From JAKZSU01 sp047517485 (GTDB taxonomy: Bacteria > Pseudomonadota > Alphaproteobacteria > UBA7887): a stretch of DNA of 5,942 nucleotides. The notes beneath the pieces were generated by a model. That model had not been told where the DNA came from and ran no database searches. It was given only the letters and a program-made list of their open reading frames with translations. The translations under genes and the position numbers were made by a program. Of the stretch, positions 1 through 4,848 are shown one piece after another. Each line of letters starts with the position of its first letter. Within the stretch, counting starts at the first letter, position 1. The stretch covers positions 1 through 5,942 of the forward strand of contig JAKZSU010000113.1 of the NCBI GenBank assembly GCA_047517485.1, in the 5' to 3' direction.

Positions 1-1220
1 GGCGTCAGCACTTCGAGAAAGGCGTAGGCGCGGAGGATGCAGTCATAGGAATCAAGGCTCGCCGGCGACTTTTTGCGCGCCGCCGCCGCCATCCGCCGGG
101 CGATCTCGCCATAGGCGCCGGCGACACGATCGACGATTTGCGAAGCCAACTCGTCTTGAATGGCAATCAAGTTGGCGGCGGTGAGCGCCCGGTCATAGGT
201 CTCGCTCCAAAGGTGTGATCCGTCCTGACCTTCGAGCAGTTGCACCGTGATACGCACTGCGTCGGTCGACCGCCGTACACTGCCTACGACGATGTATCCC
301 ACGACCAGCTCTTCCGCCACGGCGCGAACGTCGACGGCCTGGTCCTTGTACCGAAGCGTCGAATGGCGCGCGATCACTTTAAGGTCTTGAAAACGAGACA
401 GCGCGGTAATCAGTTCCTCGGTCAACCCATCGGCAAAATAGCTCCGCTCTTCTCCGTCCGATAAATTCTCGAACGGCAGTACCGCGATCGACGGCCCAAT
501 AGGCATCGCAAGCACCGGATCGTCAGTTGGCGTACCGTCGGCTTTGACCATTTGCGGGACTTCGATCCGGATCGTAAGTCCCCACACCGCGAGTCCGACT
601 AAGATTGCCAATCCAGCCACGAGACCCGCGACCAACTTAGGCCGACGAAGCGTCTTGGCATCCGGCGGCCCCGCCGCACCCAAAACCTCGCCCTCGACCA
701 CCACCCGCCACGCCCGCACCGGCTTGGCGATGTTCTTGACCTCGTGCGCGCCGGCGTCGGCCAGGTCGACGCCGAGCTTGCCCTCGATCGCTTGGGCGGC
801 GATGTCGGCGACCATCACCCCGCCGGGTTCGGCGAGGCTTTCGAGGCGGGCGGCGATGTTGACGCCGTCGCCATAGATCGTGCCGTCGTCGCGGTGGATG
901 ATGTCGCCGAGGTTGACCCCGATGCGGAAATGCATTTGGCGGTGGCCGGGCAGCTCTTCATTGCGCAATCCCAGCGCGCGCTGAACCTCGACCGCCGCCT
1001 CGACCGCCTCGACGACGCTGTCGAAAGTCGCCAAAACGCTGTCGCCGGCGGTATCGACAATGCGGCCCTGATGCGCGCCGACGTTGGCGCTAAAGATTTC
1101 GCGGTAGGCGGTCAGCGTGCGGACGGTCGCGCGCTCGTCGTCCGCCATCAGCCGGCTGTAGCCGGCGACATCGGCGGCGAGAATGGCGGCGAGTTTTCGC
1201 AGTCCCTCGTCAACAGCCAT
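1..1220 (-). CDS. Class III adenylate/guanylate cyclase with TolB-like domain, 3' part cut by window edge
   Basis: The gene starts at ATG 1220 and stays open to the window edge (406 complete codons); its C-terminus is missing. Residues about 7-175 form a class III cyclase catalytic domain, which makes cyclic nucleotide from NTP using two metals. The metal aspartates are D17 (in AADVAGYSRLM) and D60 (in DTAGDSVLATF). The transition-state residues N121 and R125 are present in GVNIAARLE. The two purine-selecting positions, Lys and Asp in animal adenylyl cyclases, align with D56 and T114, so ATP or GTP preference cannot be read from sequence. Residues about 195-215 form one hydrophobic span, probably a membrane anchor that puts the cyclase in the cytoplasm. 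Residues about 244-350 (PSIAVLPFENLSD onward) match the TolB-like domain common in this family. Related proteins usually end in TPR repeats, which would lie outside the window. An AAGGGG ribosome site lies 11 nt before the ATG. Family call is firm; the signal sensed is unknown. Confidence 0.93.
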   Translation of the reverse strand, partial: MAVDEGLRKLAAILAADVAGYSRLMADDERATVRTLTAYREIFSANVGAHQGRIVDTAGDSVLATFDSVVEAVEAAVEVQRALGLRNEELPGHRQMHFRIGVNLGDIIHRDDGTIYGDGVNIAARLESLAEPGGVMVADIAAQAIEGKLGVDLADAGAHEVKNIAKPVRAWRVVVEGEVLGAAGPPDAKTLRRPKLVAGLVAGLAILVGLAVWGLTIRIEVPQMVKADGTPTDDPVLAMPIGPSIAVLPFENLSDGEERSYFADGLTEELITALSRFQDLKVIARHSTLRYKDQAVDVRAVAEELVVGYIVVGSVRRSTDAVRITVQLLEGQDGSHLWSETYDRALTAANLIAIQDELASQIVDRVAGAYGEIARRMAAAARKKSPASLDSYDCILRAYAFLEVLT

Positions 1221-1281
1221 CGCTGTTTGCACCCCTTCAAGACGACGGGGTGAGGCTACGCCTTATCGGCGCGGTTGCAAA

Positions 1282-1293
1282 GCCCGCGCGGGC
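1282..1293. repeat. 12-nt perfect GC palindrome upstream of the cyclase gene
   Basis: GCCCGCGCGGGC is a perfect palindrome about 62 bp upstream of the cyclase ATG. It could form a leader hairpin or bind a dimeric protein, but such palindromes also arise by chance in GC-rich DNA. I found no convincing promoter in the 1221-1332 gap. Confidence 0.3.
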
Positions 1294-1332
1294 GGATGGG
1301 CGAGGTTAAACTCATTCCGATCTATACCAAAC

Positions 1333-1455
1333 GTCCCCCTCACCCAAACCCTCTCGCGCGAAGGGCGAGGGCTTTCCGGCCAAGGGTGGCGCGACCATCG
1401 AGACCGCACTTCTTCCCCTTCTCCCCTCGCGGGAGAAGGTCGGGATGAGGGGGAC
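1333..1455. repeat. REP/MITE-like palindromic intergenic element
   Basis: The outer arms are inverted. The left arm GTCCCCCTCACCC (1333-1345) matches the complement of GGGATGAGGGGGAC (1442-1455) except for a one-base indel. Inside are two further hairpins. CCTTCTCCC (1417-1425) pairs perfectly over 9 bp with GGGAGAAGG (1431-1439) around a 5-nt loop. A weaker CCCTC/GAGGG stem lies at 1349-1371. The pattern of CCCTCACCC, a CTCTCCCG-type hairpin and GATGAGGGGGAC is that of a palindromic family scattered between genes in many proteobacteria. It is often mis-translated as peptides such as SPSPLAGEGRDEG. There is no transposase, so if mobile it would be moved in trans. It begins 15 bp past the stop of the exported-protein gene, where it may also protect or end that transcript. 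Confidence 0.75.
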
Positions 1456-1470
1456 TTTTTCTACGTGCCG

Positions 1471-1998
1471 TCAGCCGGTGTATTGCCGGCTTAGGAGTCG
1501 GTCGCGCTTGGCGGCGAACCGGTGGTTTTCCTCGTCGACCTTGTCCTCGTATTTGGCGTAGGCCCGATCGACTCTCTCTTCGTATTTGGCGCGGCGTTTT
1601 TCGATCTTCCAGGGTCGGTGTTCCCGCCGCGTCTCGCGCGCGTACTCGCGCTCGGCCTTCCTCAGCTTGCGATCGAGTTGCGCTTCGAGTTTGGCAAGCT
1701 TGCGGTCGTGTTGGGCATAGAGCCTGTCGAGTTGGCGCCGGGTTTCCAGGGTTGCGTCGCCCGGCCACGCCTCGTACCCGTCGGTCGCGTCGGGGTCGTC
1801 CCACGGCTCGGCGGGATCACCCCAGGTGTCGCCACGAATTTCCTCGGCCGCGGCCTCCAAGGTGCGTTCGATCACTTGGCGAATAATTCTTTCGGCGGCA
1901 TCCTCCGAGGGTGCAACAGTGTCTTGGGCAATCGTTGCATCAGGAACGGCAAGGACGATCGTGATCGCCGCGAAAACCGGAAGAAATGATCGAGACAT
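1471..1998 (-). CDS. Small exported coiled-coil protein of unknown function
   Basis: This is a 175-residue protein with ATG at 1998 and TGA at 1471-1473. I do not recognise a named family. Residues 1-24 look like a cleavable signal peptide: a short basic start, a hydrophobic core (FAAITIVLAV) and a plausible cut after TIA-24, leaving QDT. A helical stretch (about 30-55) and an acidic linker rich in Asp, Pro and Trp (about 56-82) follow. From about residue 85 to the end the chain is strongly helical and charged, with Arg, Lys, Glu, Tyr and heptad-like or 11-residue spacing. An example is AKYEERVDRAY followed by AKYEDKVDEEN. A periplasmic coiled-coil role is inferred. An AGAGGGA ribosome site lies about 10 nt before the ATG. 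The gene appears to have its own promoter with tandem GTTCAG motifs. The 155-residue hydrophobic frame on the other strand is its antisense shadow. Confidence 0.82.
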   Translation of the reverse strand: MSRSFLPVFAAITIVLAVPDATIAQDTVAPSEDAAERIIRQVIERTLEAAAEEIRGDTWGDPAEPWDDPDATDGYEAWPGDATLETRRQLDRLYAQHDRKLAKLEAQLDRKLRKAEREYARETRREHRPWKIEKRRAKYEERVDRAYAKYEDKVDEENHRFAAKRDRLLSRQYTG

Positions 1999-2029
1999 GA
2001 GGCTGGCATCCCTCTATTGCGGGGTCGGT

Positions 2030-2071
2030 ACGATGCCACTTTATGTCCGCGAACCTGAACTGGAGCTGAAC
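2030..2071 (-). promoter_or_regulatory. Candidate promoter with tandem GTTCAG boxes for the exported-protein gene
   Basis: Reading the minus strand, GTTCAG occurs twice (2071-2066 and 2060-2055) with an 11-bp period, about one helical turn, and is followed by a third GTTC. A -10-like CATAAA follows 9 bp downstream, and no good -35 hexamer is seen. Tandem half-sites replacing the -35 box are typical of promoters activated by OmpR-family response regulators. That would fit an envelope protein gene, but the regulator is inferred, not identified. The predicted leader is about 35 nt. Confidence 0.4.
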
Positions 2072-2112
2072 CGCCAAGTCGGGTTAATAAGATTGAACGC
2101 CAATAAAAACAC

Positions 2113-2198
2113 CCGCTCCTCGTGGGGCGGCAAGCGCGACCGCGCGCCCGAGCTTATGCGAGGCCAGCTTGCGTGGCGCTTGAACACCTTTTAAACAA
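2113..2198. repeat. Repeat unit 1 (hairpin plus body)
   Basis: This unit opens with a hairpin: CCGCTCC (2113-2119) pairs with GGGGCGG (2124-2130) around TCGT, with one T-G pair. In the body, CAAGCGC (2131-2137) is complementary to GCGCTTG (2176-2182), so a long-range 7-bp stem could enclose the core. On the minus strand the opening hairpin is followed by GTGTTTTTATT, resembling an intrinsic terminator. Confidence 0.7.
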
Positions 2199-2292
2199 CC
2201 GGGCTGCGCGATGCGCAGTCCGGCAAGCGCGACCGCGCGCCCGAGCTTATGCGAGGCCAGCCAGCGTGGCGCTTGAACGCCCTTAAGAACAA
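2199..2292. repeat. Repeat unit 2 (hairpin plus body)
   Basis: This unit has the longest hairpin of the array. CCGGGCTGCGC (2199-2209) pairs with GCGCAGTCCGG (2213-2223) over 11 bp with one G-T pair and a 3-nt loop. Its stem sequence differs completely from those of units 1 and 4 apart from the CCG/CGG ends. The CAAGCGC (2224-2230) and GCGCTTG (2269-2275) arms are kept at exactly the same offsets as in unit 1. Confidence 0.7.
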
Positions 2293-2356
2293 CCGGCCTG
2301 CGCGCCCGAGCTTATGCGAGGAAAGCCCGCGTGGCGCTTGAACGCCCTTTAAACCC
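2293..2356. repeat. Repeat unit 3, shortened form without hairpin
   Basis: The body from CGCGCCCGAG through GCGCTTGAACGCC is intact and resembles unit 4 in its AAAGCCCGCG segment. The hairpin and the following AAGCGCGACCG block are missing, shortening the core-to-core step from 93 to 65 bp. It begins with CCGGCCTG, probably a remnant of the hairpin. Confidence 0.65.
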
Positions 2357-2446
2357 CCGACCCGCGCCCTTCGCGGGGCGGTAAGCGCGACCGCGCGCCC
2401 GAGCTTATGCGAGGAAAGCCCGCGCGGCGTCTGAACGCCCTCTAAA
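2357..2446. repeat. Repeat unit 4 (hairpin plus body)
   Basis: The opening hairpin has an inner 6-bp stem, CCCGCG (2361-2366) with CGCGGG (2372-2377), around CCCTT. One mismatch separates it from an outer CCG/CGG stem (2357-2359 with 2379-2381). The body is intact, but the right arm has changed from GCGCTTG to GCGTCTG, so the long-range stem seen in units 1 and 2 is lost. The unit ends next to the DUF2336 stop codon. Confidence 0.65.
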
Positions 2447-2468
2447 AAGCGCGCCCTCTAAGAGCGCG
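2444..2468 (-). terminator. Possible intrinsic terminator overlapping the DUF2336 stop codon
   Basis: On the minus strand, CGCGCTC (2468-2462) can pair with GAG plus CGCG (2458-2450) across a 2-nt bulge, around a TTA loop. Five T residues (2448-2444) follow one base after the stem. The stem includes the TAG stop at 2460-2458. The bulge makes it only a moderate terminator. Confidence 0.4.
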
Positions 2469-3621
2469 TCAAATCCACCGGCGGCGCGTGCCCCTTGCCG
2501 ATTTGGGCGAGGACGAAATCGAGGTCGGCGGCGCCGAGGCGCACACCGGTGGGTGCCACGTTGCCGACGGCGATGAACGGGGTCAGCGTCTCGACCAGGC
2601 TCTGGCACAAGGCGTCGCGGCTTTCGATCGCCTCGGCGGCGAGCAGGCGGTAGGCCTGGCGCACCGCGTTCTGGAACGGCAGTTCGATGGTTTCGGGCAG
2701 GCCGCTCAGGCGATAGATCTGGGTGAAGTCGAGTTTGCTGCCGTAGCGCAGCCGGGTTTCCACCGCTTCGATGGTGAGCTTGGCGAGGTGGGCGAACGCG
2801 GCTTCGACGAAGGTAAACTCGCCGAGACACAGCGCGCGCAGGATCAACGTCGCGCTGAGCCGGTCGCGCCGCCCCAGGCCGGCGGCCAGCGAGCGGCTGC
2901 GCGACTCCGAATCCTCGGGCCCGATCAACGCCAGGGCGGCCGCCTCGGTCACCTGATTGGCGAGCCCCGATAGGGTGCTTGGCGACAAGTTATGACGCTC
3001 ACCAAGACGCAAGCGCAACGCCTCGGTGACGATATAGATCAATCGCTCGACCACCGAGACCGGCAGCGCGGGGCGATCGACGAGGGCGGCCTGAACGTCC
3101 TCCGCCTCGCCGAAGCGATCGATCACCCGGTGGATCGCGGCTTCGGCGAAACGCGCGCCGCGATTGGCGAGGGCGCGCAAGGTTACCGGCGCACCGCCCT
3201 CCTCGACCAGCGCCTCAACCACACGCTCAGAGAGCTCCACCCGCCCGGCGATCACCAGATGACGCGCCTCGCCGTCAGCGCGCGCCGACGAACACCGAAC
3301 AATGTCAATGAGGTCGTTTTCCGTGAGCACCTCGGACCATTCGAGGATCGGCGCGGCGATGTCCAAGGTATCGCTGGCCAGCGCCAGGGCGATGTCGCGC
3401 GGCAAGTCGGCCGATCGGCACAGCGCGCGCGCCATTTCCCCGCGCACGGTCGCCTCGACATCGTCGAGCAAGGCGCGGAAGATCGCCATCGCCTCGGCGC
3501 GCGCTTGCCCCGACAAGGTGCCGCCGGCGAATTCGGCGCCGATCTCGGCGGCCGCGCGCCGCCGCGCGCGGATATCGCTGCCCTGCTCGAGCCGTGCCAA
3601 TATGTCGTGTGTGGCCGTCAA
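2458..3621 (-). CDS. DUF2336 domain protein (HEAT-like helical protein)
   Basis: This 387-residue, almost wholly helical protein has no signal peptide or membrane span, so it is probably cytoplasmic. It matches the DUF2336 family of alphaproteobacteria by pattern. Paired helices typical of HEAT-like repeats run from about residue 40 to 270. They include VRGEMARALCRSADLP (about 59-74), LALASDTLDIAAPILEWSEVLTENDLIDIV (about 79-108) and LRALANRGARFAEAAIHRVIDRFG. Length fits the family. No catalytic motif is visible and the molecular function is unknown; a protein-binding scaffold role is inferred from the fold. The start codon is TTG at 3621-3619, chosen because GAGGGG lies 8 nt upstream and no ATG occurs nearby in frame. 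The next gene upstream ends 121 bp away, so it may be transcribed alone. The long plus-strand frames opposite it are shadows. Confidence 0.87.
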   Translation of the reverse strand: MTATHDILARLEQGSDIRARRRAAAEIGAEFAGGTLSGQARAEAMAIFRALLDDVEATVRGEMARALCRSADLPRDIALALASDTLDIAAPILEWSEVLTENDLIDIVRCSSARADGEARHLVIAGRVELSERVVEALVEEGGAPVTLRALANRGARFAEAAIHRVIDRFGEAEDVQAALVDRPALPVSVVERLIYIVTEALRLRLGERHNLSPSTLSGLANQVTEAAALALIGPEDSESRSRSLAAGLGRRDRLSATLILRALCLGEFTFVEAAFAHLAKLTIEAVETRLRYGSKLDFTQIYRLSGLPETIELPFQNAVRQAYRLLAAEAIESRDALCQSLVETLTPFIAVGNVAPTGVRLGAADLDFVLAQIGKGHAPPVDLTRS

Positions 3622-3705
3622 CCGGTACGCCCCTCAAAAAACCACGTGCCGCTTCAAATTCGCGGACACAACGGCTCAATATGCGGGATCAAGTCTCATG
3701 CCCCA

Positions 3706-3719
3706 GTGACAGCGGTCAC
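3706..3719. promoter_or_regulatory. Inverted repeat GTGAC-N4-GTCAC upstream of the DUF2336 gene
   Basis: Perfect 5-bp arms (3706-3710 and 3715-3719) lie about 85 bp upstream of the TTG start, in the only gap before that gene. The size would suit a dimeric regulator, but the arms are short and could be chance. No convincing -35/-10 pair was found beside it. Confidence 0.25.
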
Positions 3720-3742
3720 CACCGGCGTATTTGAGCACGTCG

Positions 3743-4243
3743 TTAGATGAGTTCGCGCCCCTTGATCAGCGCGGCGCGGCGGTCGAGGCTCTCTTGCGGC
3801 CACATTTCGTCGGCATCGTAATACGCCGGCACCGCCGGCACGTCGGCCAGCAGCACGACCCACGGCTGTTTCGTACTGGTGTAGATATGGATGTCGGGCC
3901 GGATCCGATGCGGTTCGTCGAGGGTGCCGACGCGAACGAAACATACCGCTTCGCTGATCGAGCCATAGGCATAGTGGCTCCACACCGCGACATGGCAATC
4001 GGGACAGCGGGCGAACGACTGTCCCTCGCCGCTCAGCGATGGTGTTTTGATGTGATGGACTTCGCCGTTTAGCAAGTTTACCCGGTCGGCTTCGATGAGC
4101 GCGTTGACCGCGAACGCGGCGCCGGATTCCCGTTGGCACCACTGGCAATGACAGCAGTGAACGAACATCGGCGCCGAACTCATACGGTAGCGTACGAAGC
4201 GACAGGGGCAACCGCCATCGTAAAACGTGGACTCAGCAGTCAC
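3743..4243 (-). CDS. GFA/CENP-V family zinc protein
   Basis: With a GTG start at 4243 this is a 166-residue cytoplasmic protein of the family named after glutathione-dependent formaldehyde-activating enzyme. All seven expected zinc cysteines are visible. C12 and C14 (GGCPC) with C80 and C83 (ARCPDC) match the structural zinc set. C31, C33 and C36 (CHCQWC) match the catalytic-type set, followed by the family's QRESGAAF. Most family members have no proven substrate, so formaldehyde handling should not be assumed. The GTG is preferred because AGGTGG lies 8 nt upstream and the protein then begins directly before the conserved FYDGGCPC. An ATG at 4330 would add 29 residues that fit no family feature and has no clear ribosome site. 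It lies 123 bp past the small charged gene and 121 bp before the DUF2336 gene, so co-transcription is uncertain. Confidence 0.88.
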   Translation of the reverse strand: MTAESTFYDGGCPCRFVRYRMSSAPMFVHCCHCQWCQRESGAAFAVNALIEADRVNLLNGEVHHIKTPSLSGEGQSFARCPDCHVAVWSHYAYGSISEAVCFVRVGTLDEPHRIRPDIHIYTSTKQPWVVLLADVPAVPAYYDADEMWPQESLDRRAALIKGRELI

Positions 4244-4266
4244 GTCACATCCCACCTGACCAGGTC

Positions 4267-4290
4267 GCGCATGCCAAAATGCGACATGCC
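4267..4290. repeat. Short direct repeat upstream of the GFA-family gene
   Basis: GCGCATGCC (4267-4275) and GCGACATGCC (4281-4290) are near-identical, differing by one extra base, and are separated by AAAAT. They sit 24-47 bp upstream of the preferred GTG start, where a regulator could act. The function is a guess. Confidence 0.25.
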
Positions 4291-4349
4291 GAAACGACGC
4301 GTGCAAATTGCTTGCCGCCGCGACTGTCATTGCGTGGGATAGAGCAGAA

Positions 4350-4386
4350 CCGGGCCGTCGCGGCCGTCACTGCTCGGCCGGTTTTT
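4350..4386 (+). terminator. Terminator-like hairpin on the plus strand at the 3' end of the small charged gene
   Basis: CCGGGCCG (4350-4357) pairs with CGGCCGG (4375-4381) with one bulged G, followed at once by TTTTT (4382-4386) on the plus strand. No plus-strand gene lies upstream, so it would stop only antisense transcription. On the minus strand the same stem is followed by TTCTGCTCTAT, a poor tail, though it may still end the small gene's transcript. Confidence 0.35.
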
Positions 4387-4513
4387 CGTCGCTTAGTTCT
4401 GCCTTGCGTTGGTCTGACTTCTCCTGTTTCGCGCGGGCGCGCTCGGCCTTCTTCGCAGCACGGGCCTTTTCACGTTCACGCCGCTCGAAATCGTAGTTCG
4501 GTTTTCGCGCCAT
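4367..4513 (-). CDS. Small Lys/Arg/Glu-rich conserved protein beside the cold-shock gene
   Basis: A 48-residue frame runs from ATG 4513 to TGA 4369-4367. It begins MARKPNYDFERREREK and continues as an almost uninterrupted charged helix of Arg, Lys, Glu and Ala, ending in an acidic, Pro-containing tail (SDEKPAEQ). I recognise this start as typical of short uncharacterised proteins in alphaproteobacteria; no function is known to me. The composition suggests a soluble helix that could bind nucleic acid or another protein, which is inference only. It starts 80 bp after the cold-shock gene on the same strand, with only a hairpin between them, so a shared transcript is likely. The ribosome site is weak (GGA about 10 nt upstream). 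Its short length makes it easy for gene callers to miss. Confidence 0.75.
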   Translation of the reverse strand: MARKPNYDFERREREKARAAKKAERARAKQEKSDQRKAELSDEKPAEQ

Positions 4514-4549
4514 CGGCTTCCAATCCGTATGCGTCAGATCTCAAGATGA

Positions 4550-4575
4550 GAAGGCCCGCAACGCTGAGGGCCCTC
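4550..4575 (-). terminator. Intercistronic hairpin between the cold-shock and small charged genes
   Basis: On the minus strand GAGGGCCC (4575-4568) pairs with GGGCCTTC (4557-4550) over 8 bp with one G-T pair and a 10-nt loop. It begins 18 bp past the cold-shock stop codon. The following TCATCTT is only partly T-rich, so it is a weak terminator at best. It may act as a 3' stabiliser that lets some transcription continue into the small gene. Confidence 0.45.
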
Positions 4576-4593
4576 GCTTTCTCGAGCCTTGCA

Positions 4594-4803
4594 TTAATCG
4601 GCTAGCGTTAGGTTCTCGGCCGAAGATTTACCGTTCTGCCCCGCCTGAAGTTCGTAGTTGACCCGCTGGCCTTCCTGCAACGGCGGCAAGCCCGCGCGCT
4701 CAACGGCGGAGATATGAACGAAGGCATCGGAGCCGCCTTCATCAGGAGTGATAAAGCCGTAACCCTTCGTCGGGTTGAACCACTTCACGGTTCCAGTCGT
4801 CAT
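4594..4803 (-). CDS. Cold-shock domain protein (CspA family)
   Basis: This 69-residue protein is a single cold-shock domain of the usual length. It forms a five-stranded barrel that binds single-stranded RNA and DNA and melts RNA structure in the cytoplasm. RNP1 is KGYGFI (residues 13-18) and RNP2 is AFVHI (27-31). The conserved opening GTVKWFNPTKGYGFI and the aromatic binding residues W8, F9, Y15, F17, F28 and H30 are present. The ATG at 4803 follows AAGGA with 7-nt spacing. The leader contains a perfect GC hairpin just before an AT-rich stretch holding the ribosome site, and a candidate promoter lies at 4876-4903. The family includes cold-induced and constitutive members; sequence alone does not tell which this is. 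Confidence 0.96.
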   Translation of the reverse strand: MTTGTVKWFNPTKGYGFITPDEGGSDAFVHISAVERAGLPPLQEGQRVNYELQAGQNGKSSAENLTLAD

Positions 4804-4831
4804 CGAAAGTTCCTTTACAAATATTTCAGCG

Positions 4832-4848
4832 CCCGCGCACCGCGCGGG
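4832..4848 (-). promoter_or_regulatory. GC hairpin in the cold-shock gene leader
   Basis: CCCGCGC (4832-4838) and GCGCGGG (4842-4848) form a perfect 7-bp stem with a 3-nt loop. It lies 28 bp upstream of the ATG and is followed on the mRNA by GCTGAAATATTTGTAAAGGA, which includes the ribosome site. Structured leaders are known to tune csp mRNA stability and translation with temperature. That role here is inferred from position. Confidence 0.45.

Larger units (their letters stand above)
2093..2446. repeat. Array of four imperfect tandem repeat units with a truncated fifth end
   Basis: The 459-bp gap between genes is mostly filled by this array. The core CGAGCTTATGCGAGG appears in all four units, and the longer conserved blocks around it start at 2143, 2236, 2301 and 2394, giving steps of 93, 65 and 93 bp. 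A full unit reads left to right as: a hairpin opening with CC(C)G and closing with CGG; AAGCGCGACCG; the core; a variable CCAGC or AAAGC segment; GCGTGGCGCTTGAACGCC; then an AT-rich TTTAAA-type end. TTGAACGCC plus AATAAAAAC at 2093-2110 looks like the tail of a lost unit. No frame is conserved across units, because 65 is not a multiple of three, so the array is non-coding. Whether it is genome-wide or local cannot be told here. Confidence 0.85.

Noticed and set aside
744..1253. 169-residue plus-strand frame over the cyclase gene
   Set aside because: The minus-strand cyclase domain covers the same bases with all catalytic motifs, so this is a shadow.
1183..1494. 103-residue plus-strand frame containing PLTQTLSREGRGL and SPSPLAGEGRDEG
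   Set aside because: It is translation of the REP-like palindromic element, a well-known source of false proteins.
1522..1989. 155-residue hydrophobic frame on the plus strand that looks like a membrane protein
   Set aside because: Antisense reading of Lys/Glu/Arg-rich codons naturally gives Leu, Phe and Val; the minus-strand frame has a signal peptide, ribosome site and promoter.
2093..2446. CRISPR array
   Set aside because: The units are imperfect along their whole length, the spacing is 93, 65 and 93 bp, there are no unique spacers between short identical repeats, and no cas genes are present.
2992..3750. 252-residue open frame on the plus strand
   Set aside because: It lies opposite the DUF2336 gene, has no family resemblance and is rich in Arg, Gly and Asp as expected for antisense reading of GC-rich coding DNA.
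3743..4330. Longer 195-residue version of the GFA-family protein from ATG 4330
   Set aside because: The extra 29 residues match no family feature and the ATG lacks a ribosome site, while GTG 4243 has one and sits just before the conserved domain.
4321..4390. tRNA-like stretch with GATAGAGCAG
   Set aside because: No acceptor stem, anticodon arm or GTTCGA-type T loop can be placed around it.
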